A DNA stretch of 40,243 bases from Dichloromethanomonas sp964477085 (GCA_964477085.1 CAYZDF010000024.1:1-40243); one strand, 5' to 3'; positions 23,441 to 32,738 are shown, counted from the first letter of the stretch. Numbers and translations: made by a program. The notes: generated by a model not told the origin, from the letters alone.

Positions 23441-23548
23441 TTAACAAATTTAGTCTTTTTCAAAACCTCTTACTAATGCTTAAGCATGCACGATAATAAA
23501 AAATAAAGTTGTATGAACGTTTTTTAGTTAACCTGGAGGAGGTGTAAT

Positions 23549-24448
23549 ATGTATAATAATTTTCAGCAAATATTGAACAAGGCAAAAGAACAAGGAAAGA
23601 AAACCTTATGCATAGCAGTCGCTAATGATCTGGACGTCCTGATTTCTGCAAAACTAGCAGAGGAAGCGCAAATGGCAGATTGCCTCCTGGTCGGAGATGA
23701 AAAAAAGATTGCTCCCTTATTAAAGGAGGTAGGGTTATCCTCACATACACGAATTATTGACGAACCGGATGAACGTGAAGCCTTAGCAAAAGCAGTATTA
23801 CTTGTACGTGAAGGCCAAGCGGATATTCTGATGAAGGGGCTTGTCAATACAAGTGACTTTTTGAGGGCTGTGATAAAAAGTGAGGGAGGACTCCGTACAG
23901 ATAGATTGCTTAGTCACCTTACAGCCTATGAAATTCCCGGAGAAAATAAAATTGTGTTTCATGCCGATACTGGGATGAATGCAGCTCCAAACTTAGACGA
24001 AAAAGCACAGATCCTTATGAATTCGCTTATGGCACTCGATACTCTGGGGATCAAGAACCCCAATGTGGCGATACTTACAGCCAATGAAAAGGTGGACCCC
24101 AAAATACCGGCAACAGTTGATGCGCAGGCGCTTGTTGAGATGAGCGAGCAGGGCAAATTTCCGCCAATGGTAGTGGAAGGTCCCATAGCCATGGATGTAG
24201 CGCTGGATCCGACGGCAGCCGCCCATAAAGGAATAAAAAGCAAAATCAGCGGCAAAGTTGACTTATTTTTGGTTCCGACAATAGAATCAGGAAACATCGC
24301 AGGTAAAGCACTTGTATATTACGCTAAAGTTAAAATGGCAGGACTGGTTCTGGGTGCTATGAAGCCCATTGTTCTCACATCCAGAGCAGAGACGGGCGAA
24401 GGTAAACTGAATTCTATCGCACTGGCGTGCTTAATGTCAGGTAAGTAG
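23549..24448 (+). CDS. ptb: Phosphate butyryltransferase family (phosphate acyltransferase)
   Basis: 299-aa PTA/PTB-family enzyme that exchanges CoA for phosphate on an acyl-CoA to give acyl phosphate. Family text includes ILMKGLVNTSDFLRAV, FHADTGMNAAP and LVPTIESGNIAGKALVYYAK. The length fits phosphate butyryltransferase rather than the longer phosphate acetyltransferases. GGAGGAGGTG precedes the ATG. It is 33 nt before butyrate kinase, and IorAB follows, so the acyl group may be an arylacetyl or branched-chain acyl from a 2-oxoacid instead of butyryl (inference from context). Confidence 0.93.
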   Translation: MYNNFQQILNKAKEQGKKTLCIAVANDLDVLISAKLAEEAQMADCLLVGDEKKIAPLLKEVGLSSHTRIIDEPDEREALAKAVLLVREGQADILMKGLVNTSDFLRAVIKSEGGLRTDRLLSHLTAYEIPGENKIVFHADTGMNAAPNLDEKAQILMNSLMALDTLGIKNPNVAILTANEKVDPKIPATVDAQALVEMSEQGKFPPMVVEGPIAMDVALDPTAAAHKGIKSKISGKVDLFLVPTIESGNIAGKALVYYAKVKMAGLVLGAMKPIVLTSRAETGEGKLNSIALACLMSGK

Positions 24449-24481
24449 ATATCAATATCAAGGGTTAAAAGGGGAAGCAAC

Positions 24482-25543
24482 ATGTATATATTGGCAATCA
24501 ATCCCGGTGCCACATCGACGAAAATGGCAGTTTTTAAGGATCAAGTCAGGGTAATTGACTATAAGATTGAACATTCCGCTGAATCTTTAAAAGAATATAA
24601 AAACATATTTGACCAATACGATTATCGTTTGGGTTTGGTATTGGACATATTAAAAGAACATCAAATCGATTTAAAACACTTAAGTGCCGTTGTTGGTAGA
24701 GGAGGTCTGCTGAAACCAATTGAAGGCGGAACTTATCTCGTTAATCAAAGCATGTTGAATGATTTGAAAAACGCGATCCGAGGCCAGCATGCGTCAAACC
24801 TTGGCGCAGCGCTTGCGTATGGGATTGCCGAGCCCCTTGGCATTCCGGCATATATTGTGGATCCGGTAGCAGTAGATGAATTGACGGACGTGGCTCGTGT
24901 CTCAGGGTTACCTGATTTCAAAAGAGAGAGTCTGCTTCATACTCTCAACCACAAAGCGGTTGCCCGAAAAATAGCCAAGGAACTAGGATCTCGATACGAG
25001 GATAAAAATTTTGTAGTAGCTCATTTAGGAACAGGGACATCAGTAGCCGCCCATAGAAAAGGGCGTGCGATAGACATGAATGACGCTCGGGGAGAAGGAC
25101 CCTTTTCAATTGAACGCTGCGGAGGCGTCAATGCCTACGACATGATGAAGTTGTGCTTTTCGGGGAAATACACGCAAGCCGAGCTTACTGAAAAAATGTA
25201 CGCAAAAGGCGGGTTATACGCTTATCTTGGGACTAAAGACATCCGTGAGGTACAGCAACGAATAGAGAGTGGAGACGAGCAAGCCAAGCTCATTCTTGAG
25301 GGGATGATCTATCAAGTCGCTAAGGAAATAGGCGCCCAGGCAGCGGTGCTGAACGGCGAAGTTGACCGAATCATATTAACCGGCGGCATGGCTTATTCCA
25401 AGGAAATAGTAGAAAAAATCGCCGCTATGGTTAAATTTATCGCACCGGTTGAAATTGTACAGGGAGAAGAAGAGCTGGAGTCATTGTATTTAGGAGCGCT
25501 TCGGGTCCTTAATGGAGAAGAAGCAGCCAAGGTCTATATGTAA
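24482..25543 (+). CDS. buk: Butyrate kinase family acyl kinase
   Basis: 353-aa ASKHA-fold acetate/butyrate kinase. The phosphate-binding opening LAINPGATSTKMAVF is intact, followed by AVVGRGGLLKPIEGGTY, HLGTGTSVAAH and the adenosine motif LTGGMAYSKE. It converts acyl phosphate plus ADP to acid plus ATP, the substrate-level phosphorylation step after Ptb. GGGGAAG precedes ATG. 38 nt before iorA, in the same direction. Confidence 0.95.
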   Translation: MYILAINPGATSTKMAVFKDQVRVIDYKIEHSAESLKEYKNIFDQYDYRLGLVLDILKEHQIDLKHLSAVVGRGGLLKPIEGGTYLVNQSMLNDLKNAIRGQHASNLGAALAYGIAEPLGIPAYIVDPVAVDELTDVARVSGLPDFKRESLLHTLNHKAVARKIAKELGSRYEDKNFVVAHLGTGTSVAAHRKGRAIDMNDARGEGPFSIERCGGVNAYDMMKLCFSGKYTQAELTEKMYAKGGLYAYLGTKDIREVQQRIESGDEQAKLILEGMIYQVAKEIGAQAAVLNGEVDRIILTGGMAYSKEIVEKIAAMVKFIAPVEIVQGEEELESLYLGALRVLNGEEAAKVYM

Positions 25544-25581
25544 ACTCTGTAAAATATTGACAAAAGGAGAAAACAGTAACA

Positions 25582-27339
25582 ATGAAAAAACTAATGTCCG
25601 GCAACGAAGCCGTCGCAAGAGGAGCGTATGAGGCCGGGTGCATGATCGCAACAGGCTATCCCGGAACCCCCAGTACGGAAATCCTCGAAAATATTACGTC
25701 CTATAAGGAAATATACGCACAATGGTCTGTAAATGAAAAAGTCGCTATGGAGGTAGCCGCAGGGGCGGCAGCTGGCGGAACCCGTGTCCTATGCACAATG
25801 AAAGTCGTCGGGCTTAATGTAGCGATGGACCCGTTGATGACATTATCCTACCTGGGTGTCAATGGCGGGACAGTAGTAATCGTTGCAGACGATCCCGGAT
25901 GCAGCAGTTCGCAAACGGAGCAGGACAACAGGCTGGTTGCTCCTTTCGCAAAGATCCCCCTTATTGAACCATCGGACAGCCAGGAATGCAAAGACTATCT
26001 TAAGTTTGCCTTCAAGCTCAGTGAGCAATTTGATACGCCGGTATTGTTTCGTATGACAACCCGCGTTTGCCACAGCAAAAGCATCGTGGAACTGGGAGAA
26101 CGTATACAGCCGGAAATAAAAGAGTATGTCAATACCAAAAAATACTGCAGCAGCCCTACTCTGGCTCGTCAAAACCATGCGAAGCTGGAGCAAATGCTTG
26201 TAAAATTAGAGGAATATGCCAATGAATGTGAAATTAACCGCATTGAGTGGGGTGATAAAAGCATTGGTATTATCACAAGCGGTCCTTCTTATCTGCATGC
26301 CAAAGAAGTTTTTGGTGAAAACGCCTCTTATCTCAAGCTAGGTCTGACTCATGCCTTACCGAAAAAAGTGATTAAGGATTTCTGTAGTTCTGTAAAAAAA
26401 GTTTATGTGATTGAGGAAAATGAGCCATTTTTGGAAAATGCAATTAAGCTCATGGGAATTGACTGTGTTGGCAAAGATAGTTTGCCAATCCTATACGAAC
26501 TTACTCCGGAAGTTATTAGGAACGAATTAACCGAAAAGAAAAATGAAACTGCCTACGAAATTGATATTAATGCGCCATCCAGACCGCCTATTCTTTGTTC
26601 GGGCTGCCCTCATCGAAGCATATTCTATGCTGTCAGCAAGTATAAAGACATCGTTACAGCCAATGATATTGGATGTTATACCTTGGGTATGGTTCCTCCT
26701 TTAGGCGTAACGGATACAATCATTTGTATGGGAGCGGGTATTTCTGCCGGCATCGGATTGGAAAAATCTTTTAAAATGAGCGGCCAGAAAAAGAAAGTTT
26801 TTGGTTTTATCGGAGATTCAACGTTCTTCCACAGTGGTATTACCGGGCTTATCGATGCGGTTTGGAATCAAAGTAATATGGCAGTTTGCATTTTGGATAA
26901 CAGTACTACCGCCATGACCGGTCATCAGCAGACTCCCGGAAACGGTAAAACACTGTCAGGTGAGCCCTCGCCAATTGTTGACATTGAAACGGTAGTAAAG
27001 GCTTCCGGAATCAAGGAAGAAAACATACGCATTGTGGATGCCTACGACTTTGCGGCAGTAGAAGATGCTGTTAAAACCGCTTATAACGCGACGGAGGTTT
27101 TTGTCATCATCACAAAGAGACCGTGCGCTTTGCTTAAAGAAGTGCAAAAACAACGGGCAAATGTATATTGTGAGATTGACCAGGATAAATGCAAAAAGTG
27201 TAAAGCCTGCATACGGATAGGCTGCCCCTCGGTAATTATAAAAGATGGCACTTTCTCAATCAGTCGTGATTCTTGCAATGGCTGCAGCCTCTGCCAGCAA
27301 GTATGTAAATTCAATGCAATTAAAAAGGTAGGGGAGTAA
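25582..27339 (+). CDS. iorA: Indolepyruvate:ferredoxin oxidoreductase, alpha subunit
   Basis: 585 aa, oxidative decarboxylation of aryl 2-oxoacids (indolepyruvate, phenylpyruvate, hydroxyphenylpyruvate) to aryl-CoA with ferredoxin reduction. N-terminal pyrimidine-binding domain (MSGNEAVARGAYEAG, GYPGTPST), then a TPP-binding domain (CSGCPHRSIFYAV, FIGDSTFFHSG near residues 410-420), then a C-terminal two-cluster ferredoxin (CKKCKACIRIGCP and CNGCSLCQQVC, about 535-575). The first cluster has the CX2CX2CX4CP pattern typical of IorA. Followed after 1 nt by iorB. Confidence 0.95.
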   Translation: MKKLMSGNEAVARGAYEAGCMIATGYPGTPSTEILENITSYKEIYAQWSVNEKVAMEVAAGAAAGGTRVLCTMKVVGLNVAMDPLMTLSYLGVNGGTVVIVADDPGCSSSQTEQDNRLVAPFAKIPLIEPSDSQECKDYLKFAFKLSEQFDTPVLFRMTTRVCHSKSIVELGERIQPEIKEYVNTKKYCSSPTLARQNHAKLEQMLVKLEEYANECEINRIEWGDKSIGIITSGPSYLHAKEVFGENASYLKLGLTHALPKKVIKDFCSSVKKVYVIEENEPFLENAIKLMGIDCVGKDSLPILYELTPEVIRNELTEKKNETAYEIDINAPSRPPILCSGCPHRSIFYAVSKYKDIVTANDIGCYTLGMVPPLGVTDTIICMGAGISAGIGLEKSFKMSGQKKKVFGFIGDSTFFHSGITGLIDAVWNQSNMAVCILDNSTTAMTGHQQTPGNGKTLSGEPSPIVDIETVVKASGIKEENIRIVDAYDFAAVEDAVKTAYNATEVFVIITKRPCALLKEVQKQRANVYCEIDQDKCKKCKACIRIGCPSVIIKDGTFSISRDSCNGCSLCQQVCKFNAIKKVGE

Positions 27340-27340
27340 T

Positions 27341-27913
27341 ATGAATACCAGTATTTTATTAGTTGGCGTTGGCGGACAAGGAACCATCTTAACTACGAAA
27401 GTTTTATCGGAAGGGCTTATGCAGTCAGGTTACGATGTGAAGATGTCGGAAATTCACGGTATGGCCCAGCGTGGCGGTAGTGTAACGACACAGATTAAAT
27501 ACGGTAACAAAGTCTATTCCCCGATAATTGGAACTGCAGAGGCCGACGTTGTGGTAGCATTCGAAAAATCAGAGGCTTTGCGCTACATTCAGCAATTAAA
27601 ACCAGATGGTACGTTAATCGTTAATGACTACGAGATTTATTCTCTTCCTGTATTAACAGGGGCTGAGCAATATCCGGAAAACATTAATGAAAAACTGGCA
27701 GGCACCGGTGCTAAGCTCAATTTATTCAATGCTTTTAAAATCGCTTCGGATTTAGGGAATTCTAAAGTACAGAACATCATCATCCTGGGCGCAATCATTA
27801 CAGCCTTAGGGCTGCAGCAGGTGGACTGGGAAAACATATTAAAACAATTTATTCCCGAAAAGCTCTATTCGCTGAATCTAAAAGCATTACAGGCTGGATT
27901 AGCGCTTAAATAA
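27341..27913 (+). CDS. iorB: Indolepyruvate:ferredoxin oxidoreductase, beta subunit
   Basis: 190-aa gamma-type domain protein with the family opening LLVGVGGQGTILTTKVLSEGL and SEIHGMAQRGGSV. Partner of IorA, coupled by a 1-nt gap; GTAGGGGAG inside the end of iorA serves as ribosome site. Full length for the short, non-fused IorB form. Confidence 0.95.
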   Translation: MNTSILLVGVGGQGTILTTKVLSEGLMQSGYDVKMSEIHGMAQRGGSVTTQIKYGNKVYSPIIGTAEADVVVAFEKSEALRYIQQLKPDGTLIVNDYEIYSLPVLTGAEQYPENINEKLAGTGAKLNLFNAFKIASDLGNSKVQNIIILGAIITALGLQQVDWENILKQFIPEKLYSLNLKALQAGLALK

Positions 27914-27994
27914 AAATGGATTAATTCTAAGTTGAGTGGGTTTATCAAAGACTCACCTTCTTGCAAAAAATCCCGTGATCTAGGAGGAGACATA

Positions 27995-28654
27995 TTGAAG
28001 AAGACAGATGGGCTTTGGCTTCTGTTATTAATTGGAATCATTGCATTTATGGTCGTTCCGGTAACCCACGAAATATTTATACGGTTTACAACTCAACATC
28101 CTTATCTAAGTGGTTTTATTAAATTTTCAATTTTGGCTTCCATGGGTGAACTGCTTGCCATAAGAATTGTATCGGGTATTTGGAAGTTCCCGAAAGGTTT
28201 TGCCTATCGGGCAATTATCTGGGGTATTATTGGCATGTTTGTCGTACTGGTGTTTGACATTTTCGGCACAGGTGTTATGGGTGCAATGACTAAAGGCCTG
28301 TTGCCTGGCAAAAATTCTCCGATCCTATTGGCTTTTTTTATTGCCTTCATTATAAATTTGACTGCCGGATCCGTTATGATGATTGCGCATCGTTTAACTG
28401 ACACGTATCTGGATATTAAGTATGAGAAACGGCAAGGAAATGTCACTTTGACGGAAGTGGTAGACCGGATTGATTGGAATGGACTTGTGACATTTGTTCT
28501 TTTTAAAACCATTCCTTTCTTCTGGGTTCCAGCACATACCATTGTTTTCTTATTGCCGCCGGAATATCGGGTTGTGACGGCAGCGATGCTCTCAATAGCC
28601 TTGGGAGCCATTCTGGCCTTTGCGAAGAGGAAATCACAACTTAGAGCCGGATAG
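27995..28654 (+). CDS. Small integral membrane protein, possibly Mpv17/PMP22-like
   Basis: About 219 aa with five to six hydrophobic segments. The frame is open from 27932, but TTG 27995 is preferred because AGGAGG (27982-27987) lies 7 nt before it; the protein then starts MKKTDGLWLLLLIG. The C-terminal part (PFFWVPAHTIVFLLPPEYR followed by a last helix) resembles the conserved tail of Mpv17/PMP22 proteins, but I hold that assignment loosely. It is sandwiched between iorB and the GlcD gene, all co-directional, so it may serve the same pathway, for example substrate or product passage. Function unknown. Confidence 0.75.
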   Translation: MKKTDGLWLLLLIGIIAFMVVPVTHEIFIRFTTQHPYLSGFIKFSILASMGELLAIRIVSGIWKFPKGFAYRAIIWGIIGMFVVLVFDIFGTGVMGAMTKGLLPGKNSPILLAFFIAFIINLTAGSVMMIAHRLTDTYLDIKYEKRQGNVTLTEVVDRIDWNGLVTFVLFKTIPFFWVPAHTIVFLLPPEYRVVTAAMLSIALGAILAFAKRKSQLRAG

Positions 28655-28690
28655 GAAGGTATTCGTTTAAAACGATATGGAGGTCGACTT

Positions 28691-30094
28691 ATGAAAGCTG
28701 AAATCATCAAAGAACTTAGGAGTATCGTTGGGAATAATCACGTATATACCTCGTACGAGGATTTGATGACCTACACCTATGATGCTTCTTTTATTAATGC
28801 CAACATCAAGAAAGATATGCCTGGAGCGATCGTACTTCCGGCAAGTACTGAAGAAGTGTCCAAAGTCCTTAAAGTGGCAAACAGAGAGAAAATTTCTGTA
28901 GTGCCGCGTGGGGCAGCAACGAACGTTTCCGGAGGTACGATATCTATCGGAGATTGTATCGTCATCGGCCTGACGCGAATGAATAAAATTCTGGAGATAG
29001 ATCGAAAAAATTTAATCGCTGTTGTTGAAGCGGGCGTGATCACAGCACAATTTCAGAGTGAAGTTGAGAAAATAGGCTTGTTCTATCCTCCGGATCCTTC
29101 CAGCATGAGTTATTCAACCCTCGGCGGAAATATCGCTGAATGTGCAGGTGGACCTCGAGGGGTCAAGTATGGCGTGACAAAAGATTATGTTATCGGTCTT
29201 GAGGTCGTACTCCCCAGCGGTGAAGTGATCAATACCGGTGGTCGGCTGATGAAAAATGTTGTCGGCTACGATATGACGAAGTTATTTACAGGATCGGAAG
29301 GCACACTGGGGATTGTGACCAAAGCAATCCTTAAACTTATTCCGTTACCGGAGGCCAAAAAAACGATGCTGGTCATCTATCCTGTCCTTGATCAGGCGTG
29401 CGAAACCGTATACAAAATTATTGCCAATGGAATCGTTCCAACAACGCTGGAGCTGCTGGATAACATTTATATCAAAAATATAGAAGAATATGCTCAGATA
29501 GGCTTACCTATAGATGCCGGAGCCGTACTCTTAATCGAAGTAGACGGGGATCCTGATGTCCTGGATAAACAGATGACGAAGATCGAACAAATATGCAAAG
29601 AACAAGGGGCTTCCCAGGTAAAAATCGCGAAAACGAATGATGAAGCACAGGATTTATGGCGGGCCAGACGTTCAGCTTTTGCGGCGATGTCAAGACTTAA
29701 ACCGACCATAATCGGAGAAGACTGTACCGTGCCAAGGAGCAATATTCCGGCAGCAGTTCGTCGAATTCATGAGATAGCTAAAAAATATGACTTAATTATT
29801 GCTGTCCTGGGACATGCCGGAGACGGAAACCTGCATGCCACCATCATGGCTGATGAATCCAATAAGGAAGAAATGGCACGGGTAGATCAAGCCGCGGAAG
29901 AAATCTTTATGGCAACCTTGGATTTGGACGGTGCACTCAGCGGTGAGCATGGCATTGGACGGGCAAAATCTAAATATATTGGCCTGCAGTTAGGGGAAAC
30001 TGGACTGGATATTCAACGCCGTATTAAATTAGTGTTAGATCCTAACAACATCATGAATCCCGGCGTGATGCTTGGAGAGTGCCAAAATGAATAA
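28691..30094 (+). CDS. glcD: FAD-linked 2-hydroxyacid dehydrogenase (GlcD/D-lactate dehydrogenase type)
   Basis: 467 aa: FAD_binding_4 domain (GAATNVSGGTIS near residue 76, YPPDPSSMSYSTLGGNIAE near 140) and FAD-oxidase C domain (HAGDGNLHATIMAD near 377, SGEHGIGRAKS near 418). It oxidises a D-2-hydroxyacid to the 2-oxoacid; substrates in the family include glycolate, D-lactate and aryl-lactates. GGAGG at 28679-28683 before ATG. Its end overlaps the next gene by 8 nt; that gene supplies the Fe-S electron-transfer partner. Next to IorAB and Ptb/Buk, an aryl-lactate or branched hydroxyacid is a plausible substrate. Confidence 0.92.
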   Translation: MKAEIIKELRSIVGNNHVYTSYEDLMTYTYDASFINANIKKDMPGAIVLPASTEEVSKVLKVANREKISVVPRGAATNVSGGTISIGDCIVIGLTRMNKILEIDRKNLIAVVEAGVITAQFQSEVEKIGLFYPPDPSSMSYSTLGGNIAECAGGPRGVKYGVTKDYVIGLEVVLPSGEVINTGGRLMKNVVGYDMTKLFTGSEGTLGIVTKAILKLIPLPEAKKTMLVIYPVLDQACETVYKIIANGIVPTTLELLDNIYIKNIEEYAQIGLPIDAGAVLLIEVDGDPDVLDKQMTKIEQICKEQGASQVKIAKTNDEAQDLWRARRSAFAAMSRLKPTIIGEDCTVPRSNIPAAVRRIHEIAKKYDLIIAVLGHAGDGNLHATIMADESNKEEMARVDQAAEEIFMATLDLDGALSGEHGIGRAKSKYIGLQLGETGLDIQRRIKLVLDPNNIMNPGVMLGECQNE

Positions 30095-31358
30095 AAATTT
30101 AGAGTCCTGGAAACAAGATGTCATCCGGTGTATTCGCTGCGGTGCCTGTCAAAATGTATGCCCTATATATAAAGAATTGGAAGTCGAATCATCAGTAGCC
30201 AGGGGAAGGATTAAACTCATCCGATCCGTAATCAACCAGGATATCAGTTTATCTGATGGTTTTGCTGAAAAAATGTCCCTGTGTTTAATGTGTAAAGCCT
30301 GTATCAACAATTGCGGCAGCGGCGTCAAAGTAGACAAACTGGTTGAAGCAGCCAGAAAAGAAATCGTTGAGCAAAAAGGGCTGCACCCGCTTAAAAGAAT
30401 TATTTTCCGATTGGTCCTCAAAAACCGTTGGGTCTTTAATACCGGGATGAAAATAGGAAGTCTGTTCCAGGGTTTGCTCTTTAGAAAAGGACCCGGCGGG
30501 CAGGGGATGCTGCCCAGGATGTCGCTGGGAATTGACAAGAGGAGACTTCTTTCTCCACTTGCACCAAAATCATTCAGGTCTATGTACCCGGAAGTCATAA
30601 AAGTTCCCAATGCTAAAATGAGGGTAGCCTTTTTTACAGGCTGCATGACGAATTATATGTACACTGATACAGGTACAGCTGTAGTTAATGTCTTGAAACG
30701 TAACGGTGTAGAAGTAGTTATCCCCGCTCTCCAAAATTGCTGTGGGACGCCGGTGCGTATTAACGGCGACTATGAAACAGCCAGAGAAATGGCCAAAGCC
30801 AATATTGATGTATTTGTCAAAGAAGATTTTGATGCAGTCGTCGTAGCCTGCGGCACGTGCGGCTTGGCTCTGAAGGAAGAATATGCCGAATTGCTGGCAG
30901 ATGATCCGGTATATTTGGAAAAAGCAAAGAAACTTGGATCGAAAGTCAAGGATTTCACAGAACTAGTCGTAACTTTAGATGGATTTAAGGAACCAATCGG
31001 CCAATTACCGATGAAAGTAACCTACCATGATCCTTGTCATTTAGTCCGGGGTTTAAAAGTCAAGACTCAGCCCAGGGAGATTATTCAAAGCATACCGGGT
31101 ATAGATTTTAAGGAAATGACTAAACCCGATACCTGCTGCGGGAGCGGCGGCTCCTTCTGTTTATACCACTATGACCTCTCCTGTAAGGTTAATGACCGCA
31201 AAGTTGAAGATATTAAACAAACAGGTGCCGAAATGTTGGTTACCGGCTGCGGAGCATGCAGGATGCACATCGCAGACGGTCTTAACCGCCAGGGTATAAA
31301 TCTAAAGGTAATGCATACGGCTCAATTACTTGAAATGGCCTATAACTCTAATTCCTAA
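30087..31358 (+). CDS. Fe-S electron-transfer partner of GlcD (GlcF/HdrD-like)
   Basis: 423 aa. N-terminal paired ferredoxin motifs (CIRCGACQNVCP; CLMCKACINNC) and two C-terminal CCG cysteine-rich modules (NCCGTPVR; TCCGSGGS then TGCGACRMH). It takes electrons from the flavoprotein encoded just upstream, probably to the quinone pool or an Hdr-type route. A TTG 15 nt upstream is possible, but ATG 30087 with GGAGAG 7 nt before it is better. The ATG lies inside the glcD 3' end (8-nt overlap), so translation is coupled. Same module pattern as the D-lactate dehydrogenase pair known in Desulfovibrio. Confidence 0.9.
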   Translation: MNKNLESWKQDVIRCIRCGACQNVCPIYKELEVESSVARGRIKLIRSVINQDISLSDGFAEKMSLCLMCKACINNCGSGVKVDKLVEAARKEIVEQKGLHPLKRIIFRLVLKNRWVFNTGMKIGSLFQGLLFRKGPGGQGMLPRMSLGIDKRRLLSPLAPKSFRSMYPEVIKVPNAKMRVAFFTGCMTNYMYTDTGTAVVNVLKRNGVEVVIPALQNCCGTPVRINGDYETAREMAKANIDVFVKEDFDAVVVACGTCGLALKEEYAELLADDPVYLEKAKKLGSKVKDFTELVVTLDGFKEPIGQLPMKVTYHDPCHLVRGLKVKTQPREIIQSIPGIDFKEMTKPDTCCGSGGSFCLYHYDLSCKVNDRKVEDIKQTGAEMLVTGCGACRMHIADGLNRQGINLKVMHTAQLLEMAYNSNS

Positions 31359-31634
31359 TCATGTTATATAGTCAATAAGACGCTTAATTCATATAAAAGA
31401 TTTACGATAAAGGCTCGTAGAAAGAAGTATGGCTTGCTTTTGGTAATAGTTCCGACAAGCAGGCCTTATTTCATATTTTGTATGAGGAAAGTAGGATTAT
31501 GTTGATTATTAGTTTTTTGACTTCTAATTTTGCTATTCCATAAAGCGTGATAGGCTATAGATCAAATGGTTTTATGTAATTTCAACTAAGGTTTTTGATA
31601 ACTTATACTGCATCGGCAGCCGGAGTGTTGTCGC
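31359..31634. other. Intergenic region after the GlcD/Fe-S pair
   Basis: No intact gene. It carries the terminator at 31431-31465 and AT-rich sequence with many stops in all frames, leading into a short protein-like remnant at 31635-31820. Confidence 0.5.
31431..31472 (+). terminator. Terminator after the ptb-to-glcF gene set
   Basis: GGCTTGCTT (31431-31439)/AAGCAGGCC (31457-31465), 9 bp with one G-U, then TTATTTC. The U-tract is interrupted, so strength is moderate. Confidence 0.6.
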
Positions 31635-31820
31635 TTGGTTAGTGTACAAATTATGACACATTTATTTGCTGATAATGGATACTTAGAATTAGAAGCTGTT
31701 AGAAACAGAAAGAATAATGAAATGAACCCGTTTATGATTGGTGAAATGGGAATTTCAGATTATTATAATAATTTACGGAAGAAAATTGAGACCGCAATTG
31801 CAAATCATGAAGAAAAGTAA
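31635..31820 (+). pseudogene. Short remnant, possibly the C-terminus of a metallo-beta-lactamase-fold protein
   Basis: 61 codons with TTG at 31635 and no ribosome site; an internal ATG follows at 31650. The segment RNRKNNEMNPFMIGEMGISDYY resembles the NPF-x-x-x-x-x-x-x-x-YY tail of some metallo-beta-lactamase-fold hydrolases, and no catalytic part is found upstream, so it looks like the end of a decayed gene. ACCGCA (31791-31796)/TGCGGT (31834-31839) plus seven T follows, as would a gene terminator. Assignment is tentative; a small intact gene is the alternative. Confidence 0.3.
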
Positions 31821-31828
31821 TATTTTTT

Positions 31829-32701
31829 CTATGTGCGGTTTTTTTCGGGTTGGCCACCGGGAATGAAATCTAACTCTATAATTTCCTTATAGAGTTCTTT
31901 GCGTCTTTCGGTGAGGAAAAATATTTCTTTCATCGTTTTGCGCTTGGGACTGCGAAGATTATTAAGGTATTCGGAGCAGAGTTCTGTATTAATAATGCCT
32001 TCCCGGTCACTGAAATTTTCGGTTAAAATCTCCCCCTTAGGATTAAAAACGATTGACCCGCCTTGAAATTCCTGACCTCTCCCGTTAGATCCAATGACAT
32101 TACAGGCACCGAGATAAACCGAATTATCATAGGCCCTTGCGCCGAGATAACGAAGCCATAGTTCTCTTCTATCACCTATAATCCTCGGTGAGGCGTGGGG
32201 AGCAAATAAAACTTCAGCACCTTTAAGTGAATAGATTGTTGCAACTTCCGGAAAGTGCCAATCAAAGCAAAGGCCAATACCAAAACAAAGGCCATGTGAG
32301 CTGAATACAGGGAACCCCTTCCCAGGTAAGAAATATTTTTCTTCACTCTTTCCGAGATGGGTTTTCCGATAAAAGTCAAGTTTTCCATCCGCTAAAGCAA
32401 TAAAATGAGTCAGATACGGTTTTGGCTCATCACTTTTTTCCGCCATACCTGCCAAAATGGTAATTCCGAGTTCTACAGCTAATTGGGATATTTTCCTGAC
32501 ATTTTCGCCCCTTAAGGGCTCAGCTAAATGCTGTGCTTCTTCGGGGGCGTAGCCATGCATAGACATTTCGGGAAAACATAAAATTTTAATCCCTTCACGG
32601 GCGGCCATTTCCGAAAAAGAGATGATTTTACCAATGTTAATTTCTGTTTCTCCAACATGAGATTCCATTTGGACGAGGCCGATCTTGCAATTCTTATCCA
32701 A
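31829..32701 (-). CDS. Carbon-nitrogen hydrolase (nitrilase superfamily)
   Basis: 290 aa with the complete nitrilase-fold triad: Glu45 (CFPEMSMHGY), Lys113 (YRKTHLGKSE) and Cys145 (GLCFDWHFPE). Cytoplasmic amidase or carbamoylase type; substrate unknown. TTG start at 32701, 9 nt after GGAGG on the minus strand. Lies 37 nt downstream of a LysR gene in the same direction, so it may be co-transcribed with it. Confidence 0.9.
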   Translation of the reverse strand: MDKNCKIGLVQMESHVGETEINIGKIISFSEMAAREGIKILCFPEMSMHGYAPEEAQHLAEPLRGENVRKISQLAVELGITILAGMAEKSDEPKPYLTHFIALADGKLDFYRKTHLGKSEEKYFLPGKGFPVFSSHGLCFGIGLCFDWHFPEVATIYSLKGAEVLFAPHASPRIIGDRRELWLRYLGARAYDNSVYLGACNVIGSNGRGQEFQGGSIVFNPKGEILTENFSDREGIINTELCSEYLNNLRSPKRKTMKEIFFLTERRKELYKEIIELDFIPGGQPEKNRT

Positions 32702-32738
32702 ATTGATTGTCCTCCGGAGAGTGTAGAATTATTTAGAT

